From the NCBI RefSeq assembly GCF_042453785.1, contig NC_091673.1:7709001-7773000 (forward strand): a DNA stretch of 64,000 nucleotides, given 5' to 3'. A model generated the notes under the pieces. It did no database searches and was not told the origin of the DNA. It saw nothing but the letters and a program-made list of their open reading frames with translations. This document shows positions 42,620 to 55,589 of this stretch, piece after piece; position 1 is the first letter of the stretch; each line of letters begins with the position of its first letter. A program made the position numbers and the translations under genes. The DNA is from Malus domestica. Taxonomy: Eukaryota; Streptophyta; Magnoliopsida; Rosales; Rosaceae.

Positions 42620-43709
42620 TAGGGATGGGCAAAATACTTATGGATTGAGGTAACCGCGGTTACTCACCTATTTAAATTTCACGGTTACGGTTATAGGTAA
42701 CCGTTGAGACGAACACAATATTTACATAAGGAGGACAAAACAGTAATTATGTAATATTAAAAAAAATATGCACTTCTTAAGAGAAATTGTTCACACACAC
42801 AAAGTGTGTGCTCTCTGCTAGTTCAATTTATGCATATGGGTGTGTGAAAAATCATGGAATGTAAACCTTCTGTTAATGCATATTGATAAATGGTGATACT
42901 AACTCAATTGACTTGGTACTCCGTTTTTGTTTGCTATTTTTTTTTCCTGATAACTGAGTGTACAATGTAAACCTTCTGTGATCACTTATCTCTGTTGGAT
43001 TCATGCTAATTGGTATCGGTGTTCCTGAATGAGATACTAATTCAATTTATACATTTCTTTTGTAGGCCTCTTTTGATAACAACGAGTCGATGAGACTTTG
43101 TGATTGAACGTGCTAAAACATTAGTGTTCAAAAGTGTTTAGTTTCGGACTATTTTGGAGCTTTGAATCATTTAGTATTCAAGATAATGACTACTTTTTGT
43201 TTTTAGAAGCTTTACTTTGTAATTATATGGATTATAATTAAAGACTTGCTTGGGTGTAGCAGAAAAATATCGTTCGTAAACTATTATTTCAATTATTGGA
43301 ATTGTATGAGGACTTAAATGATTAAAATGGGGAAATGCATGCTAAAATATACCTATAACGGTGTTTAATTGTCAAAAAACAAAAATTATGACAAATTTTT
43401 CTTTTGTAATTTTTAAGTTGTTAAAAAAAAACATGTAGACGGGTGAAAAAAAGGGTAAATGGATAAAAAAAAGGATAAACGGGTTATAAAACAAGTAAAC
43501 GGGTAAACGGTTATGGTTAAATGGGTAAACGGTTATGTTAAATGGATACACGGTTATGAGTATGGTTAACCGTTTATAAAATGTTATGGGTATGAGTATA
43601 ACCGTTTATGTAATTACCCAACGGGTAAACGGTTATGCGGGTATGAATATAAACGGTTATGGGTAAATAACCGCGGTTAGCCGCCCGTCATAACCGTTGC
43701 CCATTCCTA
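42620..43709. mobile_element. Non-autonomous hAT element
   Basis: 1090 bp with short TIRs TAGGGATGGGCAA at the left and TTGCCCATTCCTA at the right, flanked by the 8-bp duplication CTCATAAT (42612-42619 and 43710-43717), the hAT hallmark. Subterminal regions are packed with GGGTAAACGGTTATG / GGTAACCG-type motifs, likely transposase-binding sites. No transposase ORF, so it depends on a relative elsewhere. Confidence 0.9.
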
Positions 43710-43857
43710 CTCATAATCCAAGTTGTTGAGATGTTGCTATCAAATTAGGGTTTATCTATCCCTCAATCCGCTCAAACATCATGAGCTGGGCAACTGGAGG
43801 TACCTATAAACACGATTTGGCCAATTGAACAAAGCAAACTAAATTTATATAAGGAGA

Positions 43858-44800
43858 AATTAGGTTCTCATCCTTCTTTTTGCTACTCCATTGATTAAAA
43901 TCCTATTCCTTTTCAATTTTTGATCAAGGTCCTTGGATATTAATAACATCATTAATTATTTCAATAATAAAATATTTTTTTATTTATAAATATATTCATT
44001 TAATGTTAAAAATGTTACAATTAGTATATTTATATTTATGACTAAAATTTTTATCATATATTTTTAGTTTTAGTTTTTAAATGTAATTCTTTTTTAATTT
44101 GTACCAATTTTCTTTTCAGTTTTAATTTGTACCCATATATTAATTTCTTTTTGTGCCCATATTTTTTAAAGTTTATTTGTATTTGTACCCATATATGTTT
44201 TTTTATTTGTACTTTTTATTTTGCTAAATGTACCCATGCTAATTATATGTACCCATTCATGTAAAACTTTTTAATCTTAAATCATACTCATTCTTAAATA
44301 TACCCATTTGTTATATGTAAAATGTACCATTTTTTTATATAAAATCTTTTCAATTTTTTTCTAATCCATTTTTAAACTTATATGGGTACATTCTTTTTTC
44401 TTTGATTTTAAAATGTATCTATGTCAAGTTTAATCGAAGAAATTTACTAATGTTATTAAGTCTAATATCTTCTTCTCTTTTTTTTTGGTCGTTTTGAAGA
44501 ATGTACCCATGTTTTGATACAATAATTTTTTTGGTTAATTTTGATGAATGTACCCATGCTTATATAGACACACACACACACTATAGTATATTTATATTTT
44601 AATATTTTTAATCCCACAAATTATGGTTTTTTATTTAAAATCTCATTTATATAAACAACTAAAATTTCTAATTTTTAATTTAAAAAAATATAGTAACGTA
44701 CATAGAAATAAATTATCACATTAATTTCAGGAACCTCGATCAAAAATTAAAAACCAACAAGATTTCAATCAAAAAAAATTCATAGCTAAGGACCGCATCC
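43858..44800. mobile_element. Probable non-autonomous TIR element
   Basis: The ends are inverted over roughly 75 bp with mismatches: TTGATTAAAATCC..TCAATTTTTGATCAAGGTCC on the left against the reverse complement of GAACCTCGATCAAAAATTAA..GATTTCAATCAAA on the right. The interior is T-rich with repeated TGTACCCAT (44130-44560). No ORF. Precise termini and target duplication not found. Confidence 0.5.
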
Positions 44801-45653
44801 AAAATCTATCAAGGTCCAACATTTCCAGCTAACTCTTTGTGTTATATTCCTATTGTTTTTCTCGCTTTCTCTCTTGTTCCGTCGGCTGCAAATTTTAATA
44901 CAAATTCTGGCATCTGGCCTTGACTTTATGCAATTGTTCCCTTCCCAGCTTCCTTCAAATAGTTCATCGATCATTGGGCGATACATAATATTCTTAGTTT
45001 TTTATTTTTTGGCATAGAACCTAGCAGATCTCAACGAAGTTATTAAACAGAGCCACTGACAAGATTGGAGCACTGTCTTGTCCCTGTTCTATGTCATCAT
45101 GCACGTCTGATTTTAATTTTGTAACAAATTTCATTGAGTTTTTTTAGCATGATTAAGTTTTGGATCGCTTGTATAAGAGTATGTTTAACTAATATAAGGA
45201 AGAACAAACTTAAAACTGACTTATAGGTCGGAAAAATATTCTTTGGAGAAGCCACATTATATCTATGTTTATGAAGAACTTTCAAATGCTTTTTTAGAAG
45301 CACTCGAAATATTTTTTTTAATTCAACATTTAGCAAAACACAGTTATGAGCATATTGAGCTTGCAGAAGTAGTCACCAACGAGCTCTAAGTGTGTGTTGA
45401 GTTAGATTGGGGTAATGTTTTTATGTTAATTAATGTTTAAAATAGATTTTTTTATTTATTTTATTTTATTTTTACAATTGATAAGATAATCTACACTGAT
45501 TCATCTAAATTACAGGTTTGAAAATTCTAAATAGAGTCTCGAATACAAAAACAAATACGCTTAACAAACTGAACTACGAGTTACTTACTGATTAATTACT
45601 TAGCCTTTACTCTTGAGTCATTTCATTTCATGGTTGAAACTTTTGTTATTGAA
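44801..45653. other. Intergenic, no gene seen
   Basis: AT-rich DNA before the Copia insertion. Short ORFs have no recognisable content. Confidence 0.5.
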
Positions 45654-45658
45654 AATGC

Positions 45659-45908
45659 TATTAAGGATAATGAAGGACCACCAGATTGTAATGCACATAA
45701 GGCACTAGATTAGTACTTAGCTTAGCTATTAAGCTAAGTTTGATATAGTCGGTTATGTATTGCTGACTCAGCATTGAATAGGATATTATTATTGATGTAT
45801 ATATCCTTGTGTAATAAGAAATCAGAAAATGTAATGAGAATCATTTTTCTTACAATCCAAATCAAGCTCTCTCTCTCTCATCAACTGCACAGATTCATAA
45901 CTTCATCA
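45659..45908 (+). repeat. Copia 5' LTR
   Basis: 250 bp from TATTAAGGATAATGAAGG to CATAACTTCATCA. It contains a CT-rich tract near its 3' end and is directly followed by the PBS. Confidence 0.93.
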
Positions 45909-46058
45909 TGGTATCAGAGCCGGAGTCCACCGACGTCGATCCTTCGCTTCCCTCATTTTCTTAATTTCTTGGATTTTTCTTATCTCCCAAACAGATCTTA
46001 CCTACTTTCTTGCATTTTTCTGATCTCCCAAACAGATTTTTCTTTTCTTTCGTGCAAT

Positions 46059-48917
46059 ATGTCTACAACAACTATGGCGCCTCATCCACCCTCTTCTGAT
46101 TCCTCTCCTCCAGCTACCTCTTCTGGTCCTACTCCTCTTGGTGAGATCTCTACCAATGTGCCTCCATCGATTGCGACAATTACTGTTCAAAACATTGCTG
46201 GAATGGTTCCGACGAAACTCAATCGGCACAATTACATCACCTGGCGTAGCTTATTCCTTCTCGTTCTGAAGCGATTCAAGCTTTTAGGGCTTCTTACTGG
46301 AGATGATCCTTGTCCTCCTCCGTGTGTTCGTGATTCGTCTGGATCTCAGATTCCTAACTCTGCGTACGAACTATGGTGTGAACGTGATCAAATCTTGACA
46401 ATCTGGATCAACTCCACTCTTGCTGAAGATCTTCTTCCTCTGACCATTGGAATGGAGGATTCTCGTTCTCTGTGGCAGTCTCTTGAACGTCGTTTCGCAG
46501 GCGCTTCGCGCACTCATGTTCATAGTCTCTGATCTAAAATCCAGAATATTCAAAAAGGTGATGCTTCCATGACTGAGTATCTCAACACTATTAAGGACAT
46601 ATCTGATAAACTTGCTACTGCCGGTGAATCGATTTCTGATTCAGATCTTGTGGCTTATATTCTCGCTGGTCTCCCGGATGAGTATGAATCTTTTGTTGAC
46701 TCCATCAAGACAAGAACTGAGTCTGTTAATGGTGATGAACTCCATGGTCTTCTCCTTAGTAAGGAGATTTCTCTTCAAAAACACAAGACTCGAGTCTCTT
46801 CATCCTCAAGTTCTGCACATTTCCATGCTTATGCTGCTCAACAAGGATCATCTGGTTCCCCTTCTTTCAAAGGCAACTTCATGGGAAAATATCAGAATCA
46901 GAATCGCAATCAATACCACAATCGTAATCGATTTCCTCATAATCGCAACTTTGGTGCCAATCGCCAACATAATAACTCTGGAGGTATTCTTGGTCCTGCT
47001 CCCTCTCGTTCCTCATTCTCTGGCGCACATTCCGGTCACACTCCTGGACCATCCCAACCTGGACAATCCATTCCTTATCAGCTTTGTAATCAATATGGTC
47101 ACTCTGCTCTTTACTGTGGCTCTCTCTCCCAGTTTGCTTCTCACCGTTCCCCTCCCATGGGTTTCAATGCTCTGACTGCATCCCATCCTCCAAGCTACTG
47201 GATTACTGACAGTGGAGCGACTCATCATGTTACTCATGATCCAGCCTCTCTAAACTCTGCAACACCATACACTGGCACATACCAACTTTTCGTTGGTGAT
47301 GGCAAAGGTTTGTGTATTTCTCATACTGGAAATGCTTTAATACGTACTCTTAATGCTGTGTTCAAACTTTGTGATGTGTTATTAGTTCCTCAAGCCTCTC
47401 ATAATCTCCTGTCCGTTTATAAATTTGTGTATGACAACTGGTGCTCGCTGACTTTTGATCCCTTTGGATTCTACATCAAGGATCTAAGAACTAGGAGGAT
47501 GTTTTTCCAGGGCCCCAGTGAAGGAAGATTGTACCCTTTCTACTGGCATGCTTCTAATGGTGTTTCTGGCATTGCTATTTCACCTCATGCTTTAATGATT
47601 GCTAAAGCTGATATCACTACATGGCACAGACGACTTGGTCATCCTTCAAGTCTAGTTTTCAATAAAATAGTAAATAAAGGTCACTTGTATGTTGCTGGTT
47701 CACATTCTCAGAAGTCTGTTTGTTCTGATTGTCAATTTGGGAAGGCCTCAAGATTGCAATTTTCTGTTTTGCCTTGTAGTTCTACTCAGCCATTTCATCT
47801 TGTTCATGTTGATGTATGGGGTCCTTCCCCCACCTCTTCTTGTACTGGATATCGCTATTACCTAATACTAGTTGATGATTTCACTAAATATAGATGGCTC
47901 TATCCACTGCATTATAAATCCGATGTGTGTTCTGTTCTTCAGACTTTTGTTCTCAAAGTTCAAACTCTTTTCGACAGTAAAGTTCAACGTTTGAGATCTG
48001 ATTCAGGGGGTGAGTTCTTAAGTGCTACTTTGCAAAGCTTCTTTAATATTCAAGGCATAACTCATCAATTGAGTTGTCCTCACACTCCTGAGCAGAATGG
48101 ATGTGCGGAACGCAAACATCGACATGTGGTTGAAATGGGTCGAACTTTATTATCTCACAGTGGCTTACCATCTCAGTACTGGATTGAGGCTTTTCAAACT
48201 GCAGTATACCTCATCAATCGCCTCCCACCTCAGGCTTCTTCTATTAGTCCTTGGGAATTACTCTTCAAAGCTACACCTCAATATCACCTCTTGAAGACCT
48301 TTGGGTGTGCATGCTATCCATGGCTCCAACCTTACTCATCCAGTAAGTTGGATCCAAAGAGTAAACTTTGTGTGTTCTTGGGATATAGCTTGAATCACAG
48401 TGGTTACCGTTGTCTTGATCCGGTTACTAACAGGTTATATATTTCGAGACATGTGGTGTTTGATGAAACTCTTTTCCCTTTCAAGCACTCTCCCAATTTA
48501 CCTTTTCCTACTGTATCCCCTCCTTCTATTTCTTCTCCTCCATTCTCTCACCCTATTTCTCTTACTATACCTATTCATCCTACTCCAACCCCTCATCCCA
48601 TTATAAATAATCCCTCATCTTCCCCTATCTCCTCACCAGTACCCCTCCCTCCTCCCTCTTCTTCATCTCGTGTCCCCCCTCCTACAACTATCCCAGCCAA
48701 CCAACATCCTATGATTACCCGAGCCAAAGCAGGTATTTCTAAGCCTAAGATCTTTACAGCCACTAAGCATCCTCTCTCCCCTTCAGTTGATCCACTCACC
48801 ATCATCCCTCCGACCCCTACCACTTATCTTCAAGCCTCCAAGCATCCTGCTTGGGTAAAAGCCATGACAGATGAATATCAAGCACTTCAATCCACTGGTA
48901 CTTGGGAGTTATATTAA
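46059..48917 (+). pseudogene. Copia gag-protease-integrase polyprotein
   Basis: One frame from the ATG at 46059 to TAA at 48917, broken by a single TGA at 46530-46532 (codon 158; relatives have Arg, so CGA to TGA). Domains: gag with KLNRHNYITWRSLFL and SLWQSLERRFAG; a zinc knuckle near 47076-47117 whose first Cys is Tyr (YQLCNQYGHSALYC instead of CCHC); protease DSGA (WITDSGATHHVT); the integrase HHCC zinc finger (HRRLGHPSS.., CSDCQFGK); and the integrase core with its acidic residues in VDVWGP, RSDSGGEF and PEQNGCAER. The frame ends at the first RT residues (MTDEYQALQSTGTWEL). RT and RNase H are absent, so it could move only with help. Confidence 0.92.
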
Positions 48918-49165
48918 GGATAATGAAGGACCACCAGATTGTAATGCACATAAGGCACTAGATTAGTACTTAGCTTAGCTATTAAGCTAAGTTTGATATA
49001 GTCGGTTATGTATTGCTAACTCAGCATTGAATAGGATATTATTATTGATGTATATATCCTTGTGTAATAAGAAATCAGAAAATGTAATGAGAATCATTTT
49101 TCTTACAATCCAAATCAAGCTCTCTTTCTCTCTCTCATCAACCGCACAGATTCATAACTTCATCA
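48912..49165 (+). repeat. Copia 3' LTR
   Basis: 254 bp, matching the 5' LTR with about three differences; the CT tract is four bases longer. It begins immediately after the truncated pol frame. Confidence 0.93.
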
Positions 49166-49529
49166 AATGCTTCCCTACCAATCGGTCGTCAATCGACGCC
49201 TCTACCTGGTTGTTGGTGATGTTTCATGCACGCCTAGCTATATATTTAGGTATTTTATTTTCTGTGTTGAAAGACTATTGAATTTGAAACTTATTATTAT
49301 TTTTACCAAGAATAATTTGACAGCACGATTGTGGCAAAGCATTGCCCATGCAGGAGGAATGATGTCAAACTTTTACCCACCAAATTTTTTAAAATTTATA
49401 AAAGTCAGAATATATAGGTCGAAGTCCAAATCCACTTCATAAAAACATACTATAATCACCAGAGTAATCCATCACTTACTCGTAAATTTTTTATTACCTT
49501 TTTTTTCTTTCCAATCTATCATTTAGAAT

Positions 49530-49640
49530 AATACTTATGTTCTAGTGGATAGAGTATTTCGTTTCCCCCCATCCATCCCGGGCTCGGAATTCTCTTCTTC
49601 CCTTAATTATTGTAATAGTCAATTAAAATAAAGATTTGTT
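49530..49640 (+). mobile_element. Possible tRNA-derived SINE fragment
   Basis: TTCTAGTGGATAGAGTATTTCG resembles a pol III A box and CCGGGCTCGGAATTC a B box, spaced about 35 bp apart. No clear poly-A tail or target duplication. Weak call. Confidence 0.3.
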
Positions 49641-50079
49641 TAGTCAACCTGATGTATAAAATAAATCACAATTATGATAAAAATTAACACTATCATGATG
49701 ATTCAATTATTGAGTCATCATCATTTTTCTAATAGAGACGAATATTAAAATTGAGTTGTGAGTAAGAAAATAAACATGATATTGGGACAGTCAAAATACG
49801 TATTGTCTCGTATATAAATTATTCCAACTTTGGAATGGATGATTGCGAATACCGTATATAAGACTAGTAGTTATTTGATAAAGTTTAAAGGTCAATTCGC
49901 AATGGTTGTGGTTTTTTAAGAATTAATGTGTGGGCAGAGTGAGTTGATGCATCATCATCCATGGGTAAGGCATGACAACAACAATCTTTCAAAATTCTCT
50001 TGTGGAGTTTGCTTTGCAGCAGAATTGTGCCCTTTATAGTGTGTTCCAAGTTCCAACTTCGACATCAACTTCGATAAAG

Positions 50080-50295
50080 CTACCATGAGGTGATTCAGTG
50101 GTTGAGACGAATTTCAAATTATTGCACACAGCACTTTATGAGTTCAATTCTTGTTGCTCGCGGATTACACGATGATGGTCATGGAAAGACTAAAATGCTT
50201 ATGCACGTCTTCCTAACCTTTGAAAAAGTAGACTCTTATAGCGAAGCCTCCAGCTAGTCGCTTTTCTTAAAAAAATAAAATAAAATAAAAACCAT
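50080..50295 (+). mobile_element. Possible tRNA-derived SINE
   Basis: GTGATTCAGTGGTTGAGACG resembles the A box region and ATGAGTTCAATTCTTG a B box, followed by about 110 bp and an A-rich tail (TTAAAAAAATAAAATAAAAT). This order is that of a plant SINE. Boundaries uncertain. Confidence 0.45.
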
Positions 50296-50431
50296 TAACT
50301 TTGATAGCATTGTTAAATCAATTTCAAAAGGTGTTATATTCGTTATTATTTAATTGGTTACTTGCTTTATTTGATTTGTTAATTGCTCGAGGAAAATTTG
50401 TTTTTGCTACATCTAATCAAATAGTTTAATA

Positions 50432-50462
50432 CTAGAAATTATTGCCCGCACGTTGTTGCGGG
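50432..50462 (-). other. Helitron 3' terminus (minus strand)
   Basis: Read on the minus strand: a hairpin CCCGCA-loop-TGCGGG (50462-50445), nine bases, then CTAG at 50435-50432 followed by T. This is the standard Helitron 3' end (short GC hairpin about 10 nt before CTRR). Its 5' end must lie to the right. Confidence 0.75.
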
Positions 50463-51829
50463 ATTAATAAATGTAAAAAGCATTATGTTTGAAAGATATA
50501 TAAAATTGTGTCATAAAAGATTAATACAATTCATTGCTATATTTAATTGATACTCCACATAAAATTGTAGAAGTTTTGGCTATCTATGTACATAGCATAT
50601 TAGATCAACACATTCCACTTGGGTAGTTTTTGTGATTTTCGATCAACAGCAGTACTTACATACAAAAGGTTATGGAACTTTGGGCTATTTACATGCAAAA
50701 AACGTTAAGAAATATTGTGTCATTTACATTGATAAAATATGACAAAAATTGTTCAATGGAACACCAAAAGTTCCCTCCAGTACTCATTGTCAAAAAAGTA
50801 GTTTAAACCAATATAAGACCAAAAACTCTTCCAAATTCCATGTGTATTCAGTTTCTCTAAATCAACCAACTTCTCCGTTCCAAACTATCCAACAAATATT
50901 TGACAGCAATACAACCAACCACCAACAAACATTTTAAACTCATCGAAAGATCAAAACCCTTTCAAATTTGCATGCGTATTAGTGATTTTCAACTAAATTA
51001 TTTGGAGATGGAGACACACAAAGCTAGCATAGGAACCAAAGAAGATCTGCAAAAGCAAGTTAAGAGATCATCGTATTACAGAAACAAATTACATAATAAA
51101 ATTAAGAGAGCATCATATTACAAAAGCATAATAATGTTCATTTCCAAATGTATTACAAAAACCTATGGTTTCATTCCACTTCACATAATTCAGTGTTTTT
51201 TTTTTCAACCCACAAAATTTACGGCTTAGGTCAAAGAATTTGATCTGATTATTAATATTCAGACGGAAAAGATAAGACTCAAATGAAATGGGCATTTGAA
51301 GTCACTTTCTTATTTCTTATAACCACATCAATATCATATTTATACAAACATAGCAAAAAAGATTAGCAAGTGCAAGCACATATCTTGTGATAGTATACAA
51401 AAATGACTAAACCCGAAATTCCTAACACATACACTAATCTTATACAAAGAAATTAGAATATCAAAATCCTAACAAAACATGAGGCACAATGATCACAATT
51501 AGAAAAATATTTCAAATAAGAGCCAAACCAAAAATGCACATAAAGGTCAGTTATCAACTCAAATAAAACTCACTCTGATGCTCATTTCTAATTATGAATG
51601 CTCTCGGGACTCCAATCTTCTCATCCCAGTCGAAAAGAACTTCAAATGAAGACTTCTCTGCAGTTTAAAGGGTGATTGTTGTAACCCAATTTTCCAATTA
51701 TGTTGCCCTTCCAACTTTTTTCTTGCAACCAAGTTTCTAAAAAAACAGATTGAATTCAAAAGGTAATTGGACCAAGGCATAAAAAGACATAAGAAAAAGT
51801 ATAGAAAGTATAAACCACATATATCACAT
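50463..51829. other. Probable Helitron interior, no gene recognised
   Basis: AT-rich, with short ORFs on both strands and no recognisable domain. If the nested model is right, this is the 3' part of the large minus-strand Helitron. Confidence 0.4.
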
Positions 51830-52520
51830 TATCTATAGGGTTGTGATTTTCACACACCCTTAATTACCTTTCCCACACCCCTTCTTATTTTTTAATACTT
51901 AATTGATATCTTACTATTTACTCTTCCATATATACCCTTTTTACTTTTTGACCATTGAAACTTTTGTTATTTTATTTTAAACTTGTTTTTTTCTTTTTCT
52001 AACACTCAACCATATATGCCATTTGTAACTCAAGTTCTACTGCCTAATCTGAGAGATCCCAAAACAAGTATAAAACACCTATTATATAAATAAAAATAAA
52101 ACGATTACCTAATGATATAGCATATATGCATAAGTTACATGAATTGTACAAAATACTAGTAAGCAATCCACATACACTTGAATCCCCATAATAGTAGCCT
52201 CATGCCCCAAAAAATACATCAGATATCATTACAAGCTTTCACATTCTGCCTACACTATGTTTGGCCTTTAATCTTGTGTTCAAAAGGAGATGTCAATATT
52301 ACCAAAAAGATATGAAACCCATGCACTCCAACCTACAAGAAAATAAAAACATGTCAACAAAAGGAAAGAAAATTACAAACTTAATTAGTATTTTTATGGG
52401 GAAAAATCAACAAAAATATATGTACCTTAATGTGTTCTTTACACATCTAAGCTATTATTAACAAAAAGTTTCTTTGGCAAATCATTATGCTCATCACACC
52501 TATAAACAATGAACATTAAG

Positions 52521-54469
52521 TTATACGTATATATAAATAATCATGACCATAGTAGACAATATTAAAAGATAAATAAAAAAATGACATACCCGTCGAGCAC
52601 GTTTCTGAGCCTTCTCCACTATTTCAAACTTTGAAGGACCATGCTTTGTAGAGCTTGATTCTTTTCTATTTTTAGAACCCATTGGACGACCTTTGTGAGG
52701 TTTAACATTAGGCTCAAGAGTTAATGGAAGAGAAGTATCAATAAATTCACAAAGTTGCCTTTTGGTATCCTCTTTTTGAGTAAGAGTCAACTTTTCATAC
52801 TTATCTTTAAACTCCAATAGAAGGCCGCTTATTTGATCTTGTTCATTGTCCAAGCTTACATGATGATCATTGACAAACAATCTTCTATCAATCCTCCATT
52901 GTGGATGTATGTCATTTAGTTGCAAGACTTCAATATTCATCTCTCTAATCATGTGAGCACAAGGAAGACCCATTGTCTTGAGAAAATGACCCTTACATTG
53001 ACATGGAAGATCAGAAGAACTTGATGCTTCATATTGATTATATAACTCATTCAATGCAAATCTAGATACATGAGTAACAACCTCTTTGAAGAAGGGAAGT
53101 CGAAACTTGTGTGAAACTCTAACTTTTTCACTTGAATGTTGAGTTTTGATTTCTTGAAATTGATTTTCAATAGCAAGGCATATTTTTTCTTTTACCTCGC
53201 GAAGACCTCCAGTTGAAACTTGAAGATATTTTTTTAGCGTTGCATGTGCACCTTCGGCTCTTGAAGTAACACGGTTACCAAAGTGGGTAACTTTCTCTGA
53301 CCATGCACTTACAAACTTTTCTTTGTATGGAAGCCAAGTACCAAGAATATATTTCAAAACAAATTTCTTCTCCTCGTACTTAACTTCAAAACGACTCCAA
53401 GCTTCATTGAATGATGTTTCATTAGGAGATTGGATTAAAATTGTCCAAGTAGAAATGAAATCAATCCAATCAACTTCTTCCTCAAAATGAGCTTTACAAT
53501 TTGCAAGTATATTTTTCTCAATATGCCACACGCACAAAAGATTGGAAGTACTCGGAAAGACAATGCGTATAGCATTCATTAATGCCAACTCCCTATCTGT
53601 TATAATCACCATAAGATGATTATCAACTCCCAAAATCTTACTAAACATTTTTAGAGCCCACACATAATCCTCTTCTTTCTCATTTTGCATGAAAACAAAA
53701 CAAGAATAAAAGGATGTGTTGAAACTTGAAACTCCTATGATATCCAATAATGGCATCTTATACTTGTTGGTCTTATATGTGCAATCCATCACAAAAACAT
53801 ATGGGTAGCTCTTGGTCAACTCTATAGACAAGGGATGAGCAAAGATCAAATGAGTTAAGTGGCCTTCATGATCATACTCAATGTTATAAGTGAAACCACC
53901 TTCACCAAGTTCTTCTAATAATGCTTGAATAACTGGACGCCCAGCTAGACTCTCCTTCACAATCTTAGCTCTTAGATTATAGATGTTTCGAGAAACTACT
54001 TGAAGATGAGGATTGCCTTGCCGAAGCAAAGATAGAATTTGGCGTGGTGGTATACCAGCCTTACTCATTTCTTTAATTCGTAAGATTTCCTCTTGTGAAA
54101 ATTGACGACAAGAAGGATGTCCACACATGTCATTTGAAAGTTCATGGTTATGCAATAAACTTTTTATCTCTAGCTTCCAAAATTCTTCACATTTCTTTTT
54201 ACGCCCCTTGATTTCAAATGGACAATTTATGAGGCGAGATCCTGAGTTTTTTTTTCTTTCATCTAGTGAAGTTTTAGAGGCTCGATAATACCCACCTCTA
54301 TCACAACCAATAGCAACATATGTATTTGTCTTAGATCTTCTAATAACGGTTGCAAACCCTTGCATTAATGCTATCTTACGAACTTCCCCGATGAGGTCTT
54401 CTCGACTTTCAAAACATTTCGCCAACAAAGAGAGCATTTTATCGGGCTCATCAATCGTTGGTTGACTTC
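52521..54469 (-). CDS. MULE/FAR1-type transposase, exon 2
   Basis: Main exon of a Mutator-family transposase related to FHY3/FAR1. The N-terminal FAR1-type zinc-binding region has NCPFEIKGRKK and HNHEL. The MULE DDE domain has acidic residues in FVMDCTYKTNKYKMP (residue 218 counted from the internal Met at 54437), IITDRELALMNAI (281) and SRAEGAHATLKKYL (395). The SWIM zinc finger is CQCKGH..GLPCAHM (C479, C481, C493, H495). A basic tail contains KPHKGRPMGSKNRK (AT-hook-like). Exon 1 at 55589-55457 joins in frame to give 693 aa. The last residues (VCHFFIYLL..) follow a good GTATGT donor and may be intron read-through, so the true C-terminus may be near RARR. Because it sits inside TIRs this is a transposase, not a host FRS gene. 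Confidence 0.9.
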
Positions 54470-55456
54470 CTATATATCACAAACCAACACATTTATATAT
54501 GTAGAATATATACTTTTTATCAATGGACTAGACATTTAAGTATCAAATTTATACCAAAGCATTGTATGCATTATATCAAGTTTACACCAAAACATGGAGC
54601 CTAGGTAAAACCACAACAATTAAACCTAATACCAATTTACCATTAAGTTAAAGTGTATTGGGGACCAATAGATTCCAATAGAAAATTAATTTCCCCAAAA
54701 CCAACACAAATCGATATTCTCTATTATTTCCGTTTTTATGAGTACAGAGTTGACACCAGTTTTTGTTTTGGGCAAAAGTACATTTTTGCTCCAGTTTTTA
54801 TAAACCCCAACAGAAACCAATAGTTAAAGTACATTTTTGCTCCAGTTTTTATGAGGAATAGGTAATTTTTTGCTTCATTTGAAGTTCAAGTGTTTGGATT
54901 ACAGAGTTGACACCGAGATTTTGTTTTGGGCAAAAGACACCAAGAATTTAAGTTAGAGATTTCAAACAAAAAAAATATATCAATCATACTTTTTATCTCG
55001 TCTGTTCATTTTCAATCTAACGGTTCTTATCTAGATGTGTAAATAGCATGTGTACCGTGTACATGAGAGAAAAATATGTTATAGAGCATTGCCCGGTGCA
55101 TTCAAGTAAGCATGGTAGTTTTTAATCTTTTGCTCCTTAGTCTCTGAGCATTGCCTAATTTTTTGTTATTCTTGTAAAAAAAATTCTGATGTCAAAAACA
55201 TTTACAAACTTAGTTTCGTGATTTTTTGTTTACTTGACGCATTTTTCTAAATTTCTTCCCCTGGATTTAGTTACTTCATTGTTACATGATACATTTATCT
55301 TAAACCACCAGTATTCATTCATTCAATTATCATTTGAACCACAAATTAGGGAAAGAAAAAACTAAACCTAAAAAACAAATTGAGGCAAGAAGAGAACAAA
55401 AACCCTAAATTCCAAAATCAATCTTAATAATTTGAGAAAATACTTTAGAAAATTAC

Positions 55457-55589
55457 CATCAAAAGTGTTAAGAGGAGGAATGCATTCTGAAATTTCTTCC
55501 ATGCCATCCTCCTTGCATGCCATATCCAATATCTTCTGCAACTCAATGTCCATCTGGAGTTCTTTATCTGTTATTATCAAGTCATCCAT
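55457..55589 (-). CDS. MULE/FAR1-type transposase, exon 1
   Basis: First coding exon: MDDLIITDKELQMDIELQK, then ILDMACKEDGMEEISECIPP and LNTFDG, ending in a GTAATT donor at 55456. Joined to exon 2 at 54469 it continues SQPTIDEPDKMLSLLA without frame break. The intron between (54470-55456, about 1 kb) holds nothing recognised. The ATG is about 0.38 kb inside the right TIR end. Confidence 0.75.

Larger units (their letters stand above)
45659..49165 (+). mobile_element. Ty1/Copia retrotransposon lacking RT and RNase H
   Basis: 3507 bp. The LTRs are 45659-45908 and 48912-49165, differing only at about three places including a CT-repeat length change. The target duplication is AATGC (45654-45658 and 49166-49170) and the PBS TGGTATCAGAGC is at 45909-45920. 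LTRs start TA rather than TG and end CA. The pol frame runs into the 3' LTR just where RT would begin, so RT-RNase H and the polypurine tract region are deleted. Very similar LTRs indicate a recent insertion. Confidence 0.93.

Noticed and set aside
42780..44570. CRISPR-like or satellite array from repeated GTAAACGG and GTACCCAT motifs
   Set aside because: Spacing is irregular and the motifs lie inside TIR elements, consistent with transposase-binding sites. CRISPR arrays are not expected in plant nuclear DNA.
48097..48606. Extra ORFs over the Copia integrase region
   Set aside because: Other-frame shadows of the polyprotein.
52521..55589. Host FAR1-related regulatory gene
   Set aside because: The gene lies inside matching long TIRs with a target duplication, so it is the element's own transposase.
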